Positions 34,200 through 42,785 of a stretch of DNA of 64,000 bases are shown piece by piece (within the stretch, counting starts at the first letter, position 1; each line of letters opens with the position of its first letter). The stretch is from positions 186,001 through 250,000 of the forward strand of contig NZ_JADKYB010000001.1 of assembly GCF_016918855.1 (NCBI RefSeq), in the 5' to 3' direction. The notes beneath the pieces are model-generated. The model saw only the letters and a list, made by a program, of their open reading frames with translations. It did no database searches and was not told where the DNA came from. This DNA is from Actinacidiphila acididurans (GTDB lineage Bacteria > Actinomycetota > Actinomycetes > Streptomycetales > Streptomycetaceae). The position numbers and the translations under genes were made by a program.

Positions 34200-35033
34200 T
34201 CAGTTCAGGGGGACGACACCGCGACCGGTGGTGGCCTCGTTGAGGCGGTGGCTGTCACCTTGGGTGACGGCGACGTGGGCGTGGTGAAGGAGCCGGTCGA
34301 CGGTCGCGGTCGCGAGGGTCTTGGGCATGATCTCGTCGAAGCCGGCTGGGTGAAGGTTGCTGCTGACGGCCGGACTGCGGCGTTCGGAGGCGGCATCGAC
34401 CAGGCGGTAGAAGCCTTCTGCGGCATCCGGGGAGATCGGCAGGAGGCCGATATCATCCACGATGATCAAGTCGGTGCGGGTGATTCGGGCGACGGCTTTG
34501 GACACGGAGTCGTCGACGCGGTGACGCCGGACCAGGGCCCCAAGGTCCTCGATGGTGAACCAGGTGACGCTCATCCCGGCATCGACGGCGGCCTGTCCCA
34601 GAGCTTCGCAGAAGTGCGATTTTCCGGTCCCGGACGGGCCGACGACGCAGAGGTTCTCCCGGCGGCCGACCCACTCCAGGGTCCGCAGCGCCGACTGGGT
34701 GGGGACCGGAATGGAGGAGGCGTCCTCGTTCCAGATGTGGAAGGTCTTGCCGGTGGGGAACGCCGCGTGTTGGCGGCGGGTGCGCAGGTTGGAGGCATTG
34801 CGCCCGGCGGCTTCCTTGGCGAGCAGGGCCCGGACGACCTCGGCGGGGTCCCAGCGCTGTGCTTTGGCGACCGGGACGATCTCGGTCAGGGCGCGTCGGA
34901 TGTGCGGGAGTTTCAGGTTGCGTGTCAGCGCGATCGCCTCGTCGAGGGCAGCGCCGGAGGTCGCGGCGACCGCGGAGGCCGGGGCTTGGGCCCGGGGACG
35001 CGGGACGGACAGGGTGCTGGTGGTGTCGCTCAT
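34200..35033 (-). CDS. istB: IS21-family helper ATPase IstB
   Basis: 277 residues of the AAA+ IstB/DnaC family. Walker A GPSGTGKS is at about residues 132-139, Walker B is LIIVDDIGLL, and the sensor region is AVSSNLHPAGFDEIM. IstB assists IstA in target capture. It lies downstream of istA as usual, but here separated by about 410 nt containing an opposite-strand gene rather than overlapping it. Confidence 0.92.
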   Translation of the reverse strand: MSDTTSTLSVPRPRAQAPASAVAATSGAALDEAIALTRNLKLPHIRRALTEIVPVAKAQRWDPAEVVRALLAKEAAGRNASNLRTRRQHAAFPTGKTFHIWNEDASSIPVPTQSALRTLEWVGRRENLCVVGPSGTGKSHFCEALGQAAVDAGMSVTWFTIEDLGALVRRHRVDDSVSKAVARITRTDLIIVDDIGLLPISPDAAEGFYRLVDAASERRSPAVSSNLHPAGFDEIMPKTLATATVDRLLHHAHVAVTQGDSHRLNEATTGRGVVPLN

Positions 35034-35085
35034 GGGCAGGGGGTCTTCCTGATCGGTGCGGACAGCCCTCGGCTAGGGTGCCGGG

Positions 35086-35559
35086 ATGCTGGAGAAGGTG
35101 GGTGCTGAGGTTCTGGCCGAGCGCGAGCGCATTGCGGCCCGGGTGCGGGACGAACTGGTGGCCGCCGGCTTGCCGGTCGTGGCGCCGGGGCTGAATCCGG
35201 TGCTGTCACAAGGCGTTGAGGTCACCGTCGACCCGTTCGACGACGCCGCCGGCGGGGTGTCGGTGGGCTGGAGGTCCAGCCCGCGGCTGCAGAGCTGTGT
35301 GCTCCGGGCGGTGAAACACAACCTCCTGGACGATCCGGCGCTCGCCCATCAACAGGTCGTGCTGGAGGCGATGCTTGCGGCGATCACCGCGATCCTCGGG
35401 TCGGCCGGGTTCACGGTGCGCGACAGCCTCAACGACTACGCACCTTTCACTTTGGAGGTGCCGGCCGGGCCCGGTGGCATCCCGTCGTGGGGGCTGCGCG
35501 AGGAAGAGGTGGCCGTGTCGGGCTGGTCGGGGTCCTCAGCCGGAGGATCCGAATCCTGA
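35086..35559 (+). CDS. Passenger gene of the IS21 element, hypothetical protein
   Basis: 157 residues, ATG 35086 shortly after the istB start on the opposite strand. It has an ordered, non-shadow look: EVLAERERIAARVRDELVAA, GLPVVAPGLNPVLSQGVEVT, VDPFDDAAGG and HQQVVLEAMLAAITAILGSA. No membrane segment or known domain is recognised. It ends about 24 nt inside the expected 3' end of istA, convergent with it. Function unknown. An accessory gene in this position could influence element maintenance (speculation). Confidence 0.65.
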   Translation: MLEKVGAEVLAERERIAARVRDELVAAGLPVVAPGLNPVLSQGVEVTVDPFDDAAGGVSVGWRSSPRLQSCVLRAVKHNLLDDPALAHQQVVLEAMLAAITAILGSAGFTVRDSLNDYAPFTLEVPAGPGGIPSWGLREEEVAVSGWSGSSAGGSES

Positions 35560-37027
35560 CCAGGCCGAGGTGCCCGGTTGAAGGCTGTGCTGTTCGCCGG
35601 GCCTGGTCGGCTCGGCATCGTCGTGCTCGACCTGGTGGGCCAATCGCCATCAGGTCGCCGTCGGCGAACCGCTCGACGGTCGCGGCGGTGCCCAACGACC
35701 GGTCGACCGCGTCGATGCCGTGCAGCTTCGCCAGCGCGACCGCGTCGGTCATCTTCGCCGACACCCGCCGCACTCCTGCCTCGTCGGCTTCCTGCAGCCA
35801 CAACGCCGCGCCTGGCCCAAGCGCCAGGAACTCCGCCTCGGCCGCAGTGGTCGGCGTCGGCACCCGCTCGCCGCGGGCGCCCTCGGGGTAGTGGGCGTCG
35901 TCGATCCGCGGGTTGCCCGGGGTGGAGCGGGTGTGTCGGGCGGCCTCGACCGGCAGGCCCTCGATCATCGCGGTGACGATCAGGTCATCGCCGTGGAAGC
36001 GAACCCAGACACTCTGCTCGATCAAGGCGTGTGGCACCGAGTAGCGGACCGCGTCGACCTGGATCGTGGCGTCCTTGCCGACCAGGCGGCTCTGCCCGAA
36101 GGCTGCGGTGAACGCGTGCTGGGGCACGGGATGCAGCCGCTGGCGTTCCTCGGCGAGCATCTCGGCGGGGACCCGCCGGGTCTCCCGGTGGACCCGGCCG
36201 TTGACCTCGGCCATGAACGCGTCGCAGGCCGCCAGCAATGCCGGGAAGTCGCGGTATTCCTCGCGCAGGTTCACCGCGGTCGGCACCAGGTCCCGCTTGG
36301 CGATGCGGACGGTGGCCTCGGAGCCGCCCTTGGACTCGGGGTCGGCGGGCAGGCATGTGCGCACGACCGTGTCGTAGTAGCGGCCGATCGGCACGATCTC
36401 GGGGTTGCGGATCGCGATCCGTGCGATGTGCTTGACCGTGACGGTCTTCTCGTTGTCGGTCAGGCAGTAGGTCGCCACCCCGCCGACCAGCCGGAACGTC
36501 TGGTCCAGGCAGGCTGCGATCGTCGGCAGGGTCTTGTCCAGCACCGGGATCACCACCCGGAAGCGGGACCAGGCCAGCCAGGCGCACCACAACTGGGTCT
36601 GGCGGCCCTCGACCGTCGGTCCCCATCCCCAGTCCCACTGCAGCCACATCCCGGGCTCCGGGATCCACGGGCGGTAGACCCGCCGGTGCCCGGATCGGTA
36701 GGACTCCTTGGCGGCGGCCACTGCCCGCCGGGTGGTGCGGTCAGTCCCGCCGAAGCCCATGGCCTCGATCTTCTTGTGAACAGCGTCCGCGCCGATCTTT
36801 CCGTGCGACCGCTCGACGAGCTCCTCGACCTTCGGCAGGAACTCGTCGATCAGTTTGGTCCGGGCCACCGGCTCGGTCGGGTCGACCACGTGTCCGCGGA
36901 GCTGGACATACCGGCGCACCGTGTGATGGTCGCAGCCGGCCAGCTCGGCGGCCTTGCGGTAACTCCCCGTGAGGTCATACGCCTCGAGTATTTCCATGAT
37001 CTCCTCATCGCTCTTCACCAGACCCAC
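35447..37027 (-). CDS. istA: IS21-family transposase IstA, C-terminal frameshift
   Basis: 526 residues as read. N-terminal HTH: SYRKAAELAGCDHHTVRRYV. DDE catalytic core: LQWDWGWGPT (Asp), YCLTDNEKTV (Asp) and PESKGGSEATV (Glu). After DLMAI at about 35645 the frame gives a basic low-complexity tail, while a neighbouring frame reads AHQVEHDDAEPTRPGEQHSL, QPGTSAWSGFG and stops at 35536, the usual IstA end. So a small indel near 35640 changes the last about 35 residues and adds about 30. The catalytic core is intact; activity cannot be judged. Confidence 0.85.
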   Translation of the reverse strand: MGLVKSDEEIMEILEAYDLTGSYRKAAELAGCDHHTVRRYVQLRGHVVDPTEPVARTKLIDEFLPKVEELVERSHGKIGADAVHKKIEAMGFGGTDRTTRRAVAAAKESYRSGHRRVYRPWIPEPGMWLQWDWGWGPTVEGRQTQLWCAWLAWSRFRVVIPVLDKTLPTIAACLDQTFRLVGGVATYCLTDNEKTVTVKHIARIAIRNPEIVPIGRYYDTVVRTCLPADPESKGGSEATVRIAKRDLVPTAVNLREEYRDFPALLAACDAFMAEVNGRVHRETRRVPAEMLAEERQRLHPVPQHAFTAAFGQSRLVGKDATIQVDAVRYSVPHALIEQSVWVRFHGDDLIVTAMIEGLPVEAARHTRSTPGNPRIDDAHYPEGARGERVPTPTTAAEAEFLALGPGAALWLQEADEAGVRRVSAKMTDAVALAKLHGIDAVDRSLGTAATVERFADGDLMAIGPPGRARRCRADQARRTAQPSTGHLGLVRIRILRLRTPTSPTRPPLPRAAPTTGCHRARPAPPK

Positions 37028-37130
37028 TCTGCGTTACGGATCCAGAACATCCGCGCGGAGATCCCCTGTCCGTGAGTGGGGAGCGATCTTGTCCGCCAGC
37101 GGGGAGGCGGAAGGACCGCCAGTGAGGAGT

Positions 37131-37456
37131 TTGCTATGTCCGCTGACACCCGCTCAATCCGTCTCGGCTCGCCACGCCCGCGACCGCGGACCGCTGCCCA
37201 GTCGGCGACCGCGACGAAGGTGGGCCGCGCGTGACGCGGCCGGTGCGCCGGCTCCGCAGGCCCGGGCATTTCGGGTCGTCTCGTTCCTGGACCTTGCCAT
37301 GGCGGTGTCCGGCCGTCGGGTGACAGCCGGGGAGAGCGGTGAGCCGGCTCTCGGACCGCTGCACGAAGCGTTCGTAGCCGCGGGCGGGTCGCCGTGCGTG
37401 CATCATCCGTGCGGGTGATCTGTCGATGACGATGTGCCCCTCACCGGCCAGCCGAC
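37131..37456. other. Possible transposase debris, no supported gene
   Basis: A minus-strand frame reads RGYERFVQRSESRLTALPGC near 37390, vaguely like the end of an IS5-type transposase. Nothing else is recognised. Confidence 0.25.
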
Positions 37457-37471
37457 TAGACGACTGGTCTA
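37457..37471. promoter_or_regulatory. TetR operator upstream of tetR copy 2
   Basis: TAGACGACTGGTCTA, an inverted repeat TAGAC-N5-GTCTA, 12 nt before the GTG start at 37484. One mismatch from the reverse complement of the second site before amidase 1 (16669-16683). Confidence 0.65.
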
Positions 37472-37483
37472 ATCCGAGCTATC

Positions 37484-38071
37484 GTGCTGGTCAAGGAGAT
37501 GGACACGCGACAGGTGATACTCGATACCGCCCAGGAGCTGGTGGCCCGGAAGGGGTACTCGGCTGTGGGGCTCACAGAGGTGCTCACCGCAGCCGGCGTC
37601 CCGAAGGGCTCGTTCTACCCCTACTTCGATTCGAAGGATGCCTTCGGTGAGGCGATGATGCTGGGCTACTTCGACGATTACCTGGCCAACATGGACCGGA
37701 TCGTCGCCGCGCCTGGCCGGACCTATGCGGAACGGCTCATGACCTATTGGCAGGAGTTCTACGACAAGCAGCTCATCAGCGACTGCCAGGGTCGCTGTCT
37801 GGTCGTCAAGCCCGCCGCCGAGGTCTGTGACCTGTCGGAATCGATGCGGGCCGTACTGAAGGACGGCACCGCGGGCATCATCGACCGCGTCGAGACGATG
37901 GTCAACGGCGGCCTCGAAGGCGGCTCCGTGTCCATCGAGGGGGCGCCACGGCTCACCGCCGACTCTCGGTACGAAGCGTGGCTGGGGGTGAGCGTACTCG
38001 CCAAGGTGAACCGTAACCCCGGCCACCTGGACCGCGCGATGGCGCTGACTCGCCAGATGCTTCACCTCTAG
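37484..38071 (+). CDS. TetR/AcrR-family repressor (copy 2 of TetR-amidase module)
   Basis: 195 residues from GTG 37484; an ATG at 37499 directly abuts AAGGAG and so is less likely. [23 protein letters not shown], then [11 protein letters not shown]. The ligand domain has CQGRCLVVKPAAEVCDLSES with the same C-x3-C as copy 1. Similar along its whole length to the TetR at 16728-17315. The product is probably autoregulated through the site at 37457 and represses amidase 2 through 38119-38130; because operators are shared, each repressor may act on both modules. Confidence 0.9.
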   Translation: MLVKEMDTRQVILDTAQELVARKGYSAVGLTEVLTAAGVPKGSFYPYFDSKDAFGEAMMLGYFDDYLANMDRIVAAPGRTYAERLMTYWQEFYDKQLISDCQGRCLVVKPAAEVCDLSESMRAVLKDGTAGIIDRVETMVNGGLEGGSVSIEGAPRLTADSRYEAWLGVSVLAKVNRNPGHLDRAMALTRQMLHL

Positions 38072-38118
38072 TCCGACCAGGGCCGTCCCGGAAGGATCGG
38101 CGCAGGCGGCTATAGGAG

Positions 38119-38130
38119 TAGACCGGTCTA
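38119..38130. promoter_or_regulatory. TetR operator before amidase 2
   Basis: TAGACCGGTCTA, identical to the 12-nt palindrome at 16651-16662, placed 22 nt before the amidase start and directly followed by an AGGAGGA ribosome site. Confidence 0.7.
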
Positions 38131-38152
38131 ATAGCTCAATAGGAGGAATCTG

Positions 38153-39559
38153 ATGGCTGACAAACTCTTCTACCGCGACGCGACCGAGCTGGCGGAGTTG
38201 ATCCGTACGAAGCAGGTGTCGTCGGTCGAGGTGGTGCAGGCGCACCTGGACCGCCTCGCGGCGATCAACCCGAAGATCAACGCGATCGTCACGATCGCCG
38301 ACGGCGCCGTGGACGCGGCGAAGGCGGCGGACGAGGCGCTGGCTGCCGGTGTGGCGGTCGGGCCGCTGCACGGTGTGCCGTTCACGGTCAAGGACTCGTT
38401 CGACACGGCAGGCGTGCTGACACAGTGCGGCTCGCCCATCTTCAAAGGCCGCATCCCGGAAACCGACGCCACCAGCGTCGCCCGAATCAAGAAGGCCGGC
38501 GGCATCCTGCTGGCGAAGTCGAACCTGCCGGAGTTTTCGTACTCGACCGAGTCGGACAACCTGGTGACCGGGCGCAGCAACAACCCCTGGAACCTCGACC
38601 GTACCCCGGGCGGCTCCAGCGGCGGTGAGTCGGCCGCCATCGCGGCGGGCATCGCTCCGTTCGGTCTCGGCAGCGACCTGGCGATCTCGGTGCGCGGTCC
38701 GGCCGCGCACACCGGCATCGTCGCGCTCAAGCCGACCCACGGGCGTATCCCGATGACGGGAGTCTGGCCGCGGGTCCCGCGCCGCGATTGGCATGTCGGC
38801 CCGATGGCGCGCTCCGTTCGCGACGTCGCGCTGGCGTACTCGCAGCTCACCGGCCCGGACGGGCTCGACGGTTTCGCCACCGTTCCGCAGGAGTTCGACA
38901 CCGGCGTGGGTTCTGCTCCCGGCCGTGCGCTCCGCGTCGGATGGCTGGTCGATTCCGGTCTCGGCCCGATCGACCCCCAGATCGCCGAGACTGTCGAGAA
39001 GGCCGCCGAGGCGCTGCGTGCCATCGGTGTGCAGATCGAGCAGGTGACCATCCCTGCACTCGAGCGGGACAACCCGCTTGCGCTGTTCAACCTGCAGCAC
39101 ATCATGGAGCTCAAGCCCGCGATGGCCGAGGCGACGGCCGGCCGCGAGGAGCAGATGTTCCGCATGTCCAAGTCGATGCTCGCCACCCCGAACACCTCGA
39201 TGGAGGACTACGTGGCCGCCGAGCAGGGCATCGAGCGGCTGCGCGACGGGTTCTCCGCGTACTTCTCGCAGTTCGACGCGCTGCTGCTTCCCGTACTGCC
39301 GATCCCCGCGCACGAGCACGGGGCCGAGGAGTTCGTGATCAACGGCCAGACGGTGCCGTTCACGCACATCCAGACCGCGACGGTGCCGTTCAACGTGACC
39401 GGCCTGCCGGCCTTGTCGATGCGGTTCGGGACCAGTACGGATGGGCTGCCGATCGGTGTGCAGCTCGCCGCGAGCTGGCATGCCGAGTCGACCGTGCTGC
39501 ACCTGGCATCACTGCTGGAGTCGGTCAGCCCGGTCCGCGACCTTCGACCGAACCTTTAG
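38153..39559 (+). CDS. Amidase signature family hydrolase (copy 2)
   Basis: 468 residues, the same length as copy 1 and closely similar throughout. Lys80 in VPFTVKDSF, the PGGSSGGES motif at about 152-160, and Ser179 in [10 protein letters not shown]. Strong site AGGAGGAAT precedes ATG 38153. Follows its TetR gene by 80 nt on the same strand. Downstream, after 117 nt, a truncated DJ-1/PfpI gene carries another operator copy, so this regulon once included a third gene. Substrate unknown; both amidases may degrade the inducer or its relatives (inference). Confidence 0.92.
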   Translation: MADKLFYRDATELAELIRTKQVSSVEVVQAHLDRLAAINPKINAIVTIADGAVDAAKAADEALAAGVAVGPLHGVPFTVKDSFDTAGVLTQCGSPIFKGRIPETDATSVARIKKAGGILLAKSNLPEFSYSTESDNLVTGRSNNPWNLDRTPGGSSGGESAAIAAGIAPFGLGSDLAISVRGPAAHTGIVALKPTHGRIPMTGVWPRVPRRDWHVGPMARSVRDVALAYSQLTGPDGLDGFATVPQEFDTGVGSAPGRALRVGWLVDSGLGPIDPQIAETVEKAAEALRAIGVQIEQVTIPALERDNPLALFNLQHIMELKPAMAEATAGREEQMFRMSKSMLATPNTSMEDYVAAEQGIERLRDGFSAYFSQFDALLLPVLPIPAHEHGAEEFVINGQTVPFTHIQTATVPFNVTGLPALSMRFGTSTDGLPIGVQLAASWHAESTVLHLASLLESVSPVRDLRPNL

Positions 39560-39644
39560 TCGCTGTCACCCGCGAGATCGTGCGCGCGCAGGAACCGGCG
39601 GATCCACGCCGTGACCGGGGCATGATCATTTGTTTCGCCAAGTG

Positions 39645-39659
39645 CAGACGACCGGTCTG
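39645..39659. promoter_or_regulatory. TetR operator-like palindrome before the DJ-1/PfpI remnant
   Basis: CAGACGACCGGTCTG, a perfect CAGAC-N5-GTCTG inverted repeat sharing the GACGACCGGTC core with 17337-17351 (reverse complement). It lies 16 nt before the GTG at 39676, the same relation seen in the two amidase modules. Confidence 0.6.
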
Positions 39660-39675
39660 CCAAGGAGTGATAGTC

Positions 39676-39945
39676 GTGAAGGTTCTCACCGTTCCCACCT
39701 CACACGAGGAGCTCGGGAACACCGGCAAGAAGACCGGCTTCTGGCTGGAGGAGCTGGCGGCGCCGTACTACCGCTTCAAGGACGCCGGTGCCGAGAGCCG
39801 CCGGCGGCGAGACTCGCCCTTCATCCCACGGCGGAGCGCACTTCGGACAGGGCCGGCATTGCAGTTCACCTGGGTACGGGCGGTCGGCTTCCGTCCGCAC
39901 CACTCGCCGCCGGCATCGGCGGGACTGTGGTCACAGCGGCGGTGA
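39676..39945 (+). pseudogene. DJ-1/PfpI-family (type 1 glutamine amidotransferase-like) gene, truncated
   Basis: From GTG 39676 (after AAGGAG) the frame reads MKVLTVPTSHEELGNTGKKT, GFWLEELAAPYYRFKDAGAE and then changes into unrelated basic sequence, stopping at 39945. The first 40 residues are the typical start of DJ-1/PfpI proteins; the nucleophile elbow with the catalytic Cys and everything after is gone. Confidence 0.7.
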
Positions 39946-40156
39946 TGTTCGCGCTCGCCGCCGGCAAGGCCCACACCGCGCCGCACCGGCGCCGCCGAAC
40001 GGGCCGTGTGCCCAGTCGTCCCGCGACTGGGCACACGGCCCACCTGTCATTGCCGCTGGGCTGTCGGCCCCACTCCCGGCCACTTCCGGGGAGCAGCGTC
40101 GTTCCGGTCTTCGGCGGACGCCTCGGTGTCCGGGCCCCTGGGGCACAGCAACGGCA

Positions 40157-40852
40157 TCACCCCTTGCCCGTGGTCGCCTTGCCGGTGGCGGTGACGCCGT
40201 CCGCGAAGTTGACGATCTGCTGCTTCGTCAGCCCGAGCTTGTCCGGGACCTGCACCTGGAGCCGGTGCCCGGCGGCGTCGGACCACATCAGCCACATGGC
40301 CCGCTTGTCCTGCGTGGCGCCCAGCTCTCCGGTCCGCCCGTCGACGTTCACCTTCTCGGGCTGCTCGTTCGCGGGGAACTGCGCATCTCCCGTCAGCGTC
40401 ACGGCGATCCCGCGGTCGAAACCCCCCTGCGCGGCTGCTCCGCGGGCGACGATGGTGCTCGTGTCCGTCCCGGGCGGGACGGCCAGGAAGGCGTACGGCG
40501 TGGACGAGACCACCTTCCAGCCCTGCGGAACGGTACGGACCTCGAAGCCCGCCGGCTGGGCGCCGTGGTACGAAGCCAGCTCCACCCTCACCGACGACTG
40601 CCGCCCCGCCGCCGTGGACCGGGCCTCGGACTGCGTCCCGGAGCCCGACTGGCCTCCCATCGAAACCGTCACCGCCATGACGGCAGTGGCGGCCACTGCC
40701 ACCACACCGGAGCCCACGAGCCTGCGCCGCCGGCCGACCAGCGCCCGTCGCCCGCGAGCGACGTCCGCCTCGACGACCGCCGGGTCGATCGGCTCCGCCC
40801 CCGAAGCGTCGGCAACCCGCAGTTCGCTCAGCATCTCTGCCATGTCACGCAT
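40157..40852 (-). CDS. Membrane-anchored hypothetical protein, probable partner of the ECF sigma factor
   Basis: 231 residues from ATG 40852, which follows GAGGAG at 8 nt; the longer TTG start would swallow that site. A short cytoplasmic N-terminus with an MLSELRVADASG region and RRRR cluster precedes one membrane helix at about residues 52-68 (GSGVVAVAATAVMAVTVSMG). The remaining 160 residues should be outside. This layout, and position 33 nt downstream of the sigma gene on the same strand, suggest an anti-sigma or accessory regulator; no ZAS zinc motif is seen, so this is inference. Confidence 0.7.
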   Translation of the reverse strand: MRDMAEMLSELRVADASGAEPIDPAVVEADVARGRRALVGRRRRLVGSGVVAVAATAVMAVTVSMGGQSGSGTQSEARSTAAGRQSSVRVELASYHGAQPAGFEVRTVPQGWKVVSSTPYAFLAVPPGTDTSTIVARGAAAQGGFDRGIAVTLTGDAQFPANEQPEKVNVDGRTGELGATQDKRAMWLMWSDAAGHRLQVQVPDKLGLTKQQIVNFADGVTATGKATTGKG

Positions 40853-40885
40853 GACTTCTCTCCTCAATACTTCGGTCTTTCTCGG

Positions 40886-41398
40886 TCACACGAAGTCGTG
40901 GGCGTGCTTCGGGTACATCTCGCGCAGACGTTCCAGGCCGCGGGCGGTCTGGCTCTTGACGTTGCCCTCACTGCAGCCCATCGCCGCGGCGGCCTCGGCC
41001 GTGCTGAGCCCTTCGACGCAGCGCAGCACGACCGCGGCCCGCATTCGCTTGGGCAGCTTGGCCAGCAGCGCCATCAGCGGCGCCCCGTCGCGGTACTGGG
41101 CGTCGACCGCCGCGACCTCCGGCAGCTGGTCGGACACCCGTTCCCGACGGCGGAACAGACTCCGCCGGTCGTCTGTCACCGCGTTCACCACGCAGCGCCG
41201 GGCGTAAGCCTCCACACTGTCGGAACGCAGCCTCGGCCATCGCAGGTACAGGCGCGTCAACGCCGTCTGCACCACGTCCTCCGCCTGGGCCCGATCATTA
41301 CCCAGCAGCAACGTCGCGACACGCACGAGCGAGGCACGCTGCCTTACGACGAACTCGGTGAACTCACGATCCCGCTCGACAGCACCCTTCACAGACAT
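40886..41398 (-). CDS. ECF sigma factor, SigE (SACE-type) family
   Basis: 170 residues from ATG 41398. Region 2: FTEFVVRQRASLVRVATLLL, AEDVVQTALTRLYLRWPRL. Region 4: LSTAEAAAAMGCSEGNVKSQ with TARGLERLREM. YARRCVVNAVTDDRRSLFRR between them is characteristic of the SigE family common in actinobacteria (ECF50-like). Operon with the membrane protein that follows. The promoter region upstream borders a decayed IS30 fragment. Confidence 0.92.
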   Translation of the reverse strand: MSVKGAVERDREFTEFVVRQRASLVRVATLLLGNDRAQAEDVVQTALTRLYLRWPRLRSDSVEAYARRCVVNAVTDDRRSLFRRRERVSDQLPEVAAVDAQYRDGAPLMALLAKLPKRMRAAVVLRCVEGLSTAEAAAAMGCSEGNVKSQTARGLERLREMYPKHAHDFV

Positions 41399-42012
41399 AC
41401 ACACCTTTCGCTTCGGTTCCGGCCGGCCGGACTCCCCTTATACGAAGGCGCATGGTCTCGGCGTTGCATGCCGACCAAGGTTTCTCGACTTGGCGTCAAG
41501 CGGGCCGGGCGACGGCCCGTAGGGCGGCCGGGGTCGACGCCCTCGCCTTCCGACCGACGGACCGTAAGCAACGCGCGGGAGCTGCGTCGACTGCGCCACG
41601 TCCAGCACCACCTGGACAAACGCTGGAGCCCGGAGCAGATGGCCACTGGAAGGGGGCCTGATCATCGGCAAGGACGGCGCCTCCGCCACCGAGAAACAGG
41701 TCAGCGCCGTACGCGAAGTGCGGGCCGCACGTACCCGACGCTTGAGGAAAGACCTTGAGGCCTCCCGGCGTAGCGCTACGCCGCCGCCACCGGCCCCGGA
41801 CCGCCCCAGCGCCTGGGTGCTCTCAGCGCTGCCGAGGCCTACCGTGCCTGCACCTTCACCGTCGACGAGGCCCAGTGGGGCTGGGCGGCGAGGCCGGTCC
41901 TGCCGGATTCGAGGTGTGCGCAGCCTGCGCCCGGCGGGCCCGGGCGGGGCCCCGGGGACGCCAATCGTCGGGAACGGCGCCATCGAGACACACCGGGTGA
42001 GCGGCCCCGGGA
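41399..42012. other. Degenerate region with an IS30-type transposase fragment
   Basis: Between 41575 and 41690 the plus strand reads LRRLRHVQHHLDKRWSPEQM and, in a shifted frame, GLIIGKDGAS, which resemble the central part of IS30 transposases. The remaining sequence to 42012 has only shadow frames. No functional gene is supported. Confidence 0.4.
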
Positions 42013-42735
42013 TCACCCGGTGATGCGGCCTTGGCTCCGGTCGGCGTCCTGCGTCGGGTCGAGGTCGGTGAGCAGCAGGTCGACGCCGGCGACCGCGTGG
42101 TGGCGGAAGATCCGTTCGACCGTGTCGGGGTCGCGGCTGCGCAGTGCCGCGAGGATGTCGCGGTGTCCCTGGATGCGGTGGGCCGCGACGTCGGGGTGGA
42201 AGCGCATGTTCTCGATGGACCGCATGCGGCGCTCCTGGCCCATGAACGTGACGGACTGGATCAGCCCGCGCAGCGTGGGATTGCCCGCGGCCTGCTCGAT
42301 CTCGCGGTCGAACTCCCGGGCGAGGCGCAGGTATTCCGCGATGGTGCGCACGGGGTCGGCGCCGAGTTCGTCGACGATCGCCGCCATCCGGTCGAGAGCG
42401 GCCTCGTCGAGTTTCGAGGTGGCGAACCGCGCTTCGAGCGCGCGCAACGCGGCGCCGGTGAGCAGCAGTTCGTGCAGTGACTCCGGCGAGTGCTCGACGA
42501 CGCGCAGCTCGCGGGCGGAGACCCGCTCGATCAGACCGTCCTGTTCGAGCCGGCGCAGCGCCTCGCGCACCGGAGTGGGACTCACGTGCAGGCGCGCGGC
42601 CAGGCCGCGTTCGGTCACCCGCTCGCCGGCCGCGAAGGTGCCGGTCGCGATGCCCTCGCGGATGGCCTGGTAGGCCTGATCTGCAAGGGACTGGGCGCGC
42701 TGGAGCGCGGGCAGGTCCGGCGCGGCGCCACTCAT
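42013..42735 (-). CDS. GntR-family regulator (FadR/FCD type)
   Basis: 240 residues from ATG 42735, with GGAAGGA upstream. N-terminal winged helix: DQAYQAIREGIATGTFAAGE, VTERGLAARLHVSPTPVREA and LRRLEQDGLIERVSARELRV. The C-terminal FCD domain has the metal-ligand pattern typical of the family: RLAREFDREIEQAAGNPTL (Asp) and the later FHPDVAAHRIQGHRDILAAL (His) and FRHHAVAGVD (His). Such FCD regulators sense carboxylic or amino acids. Divergent from the importer operon, with four GCYATRGC boxes in the gap, so it is the likely local repressor. Confidence 0.92.
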   Translation of the reverse strand: MSGAAPDLPALQRAQSLADQAYQAIREGIATGTFAAGERVTERGLAARLHVSPTPVREALRRLEQDGLIERVSARELRVVEHSPESLHELLLTGAALRALEARFATSKLDEAALDRMAAIVDELGADPVRTIAEYLRLAREFDREIEQAAGNPTLRGLIQSVTFMGQERRMRSIENMRFHPDVAAHRIQGHRDILAALRSRDPDTVERIFRHHAVAGVDLLLTDLDPTQDADRSQGRITG

Positions 42736-42785
42736 GGGCAGTCCTTCCCGTGGGTTGTCCAGAAACGCTGGCCACCCTAGCACTT

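Larger units (their letters stand above)
34116..37129. mobile_element. IS21-family insertion sequence with passenger gene
   Basis: Contains istB (34200-35033) and istA (35447-37027) on the minus strand and a plus-strand gene between them. Both ends carry repeated 16-17 nt motifs: left CTCCCCGCTGGCGGACA at 34116-34132 and CTCCCCGCTGGTGGAC at 34139-34154; right TGTCCGCCAGCGGGGAG at 37090-37106, with variants at about 37067-37084 and 37113-37129. The inner copies are reverse complements of the left ones. Multiple terminal repeats are typical of IS21. The exact outer borders and target duplication are not resolved. Confidence 0.8.

Noticed and set aside
35086-35559. Treating the IS21 passenger as a shadow of istA.
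   Set aside because: Most of it lies outside istA and its residue composition and start position look like a real gene.
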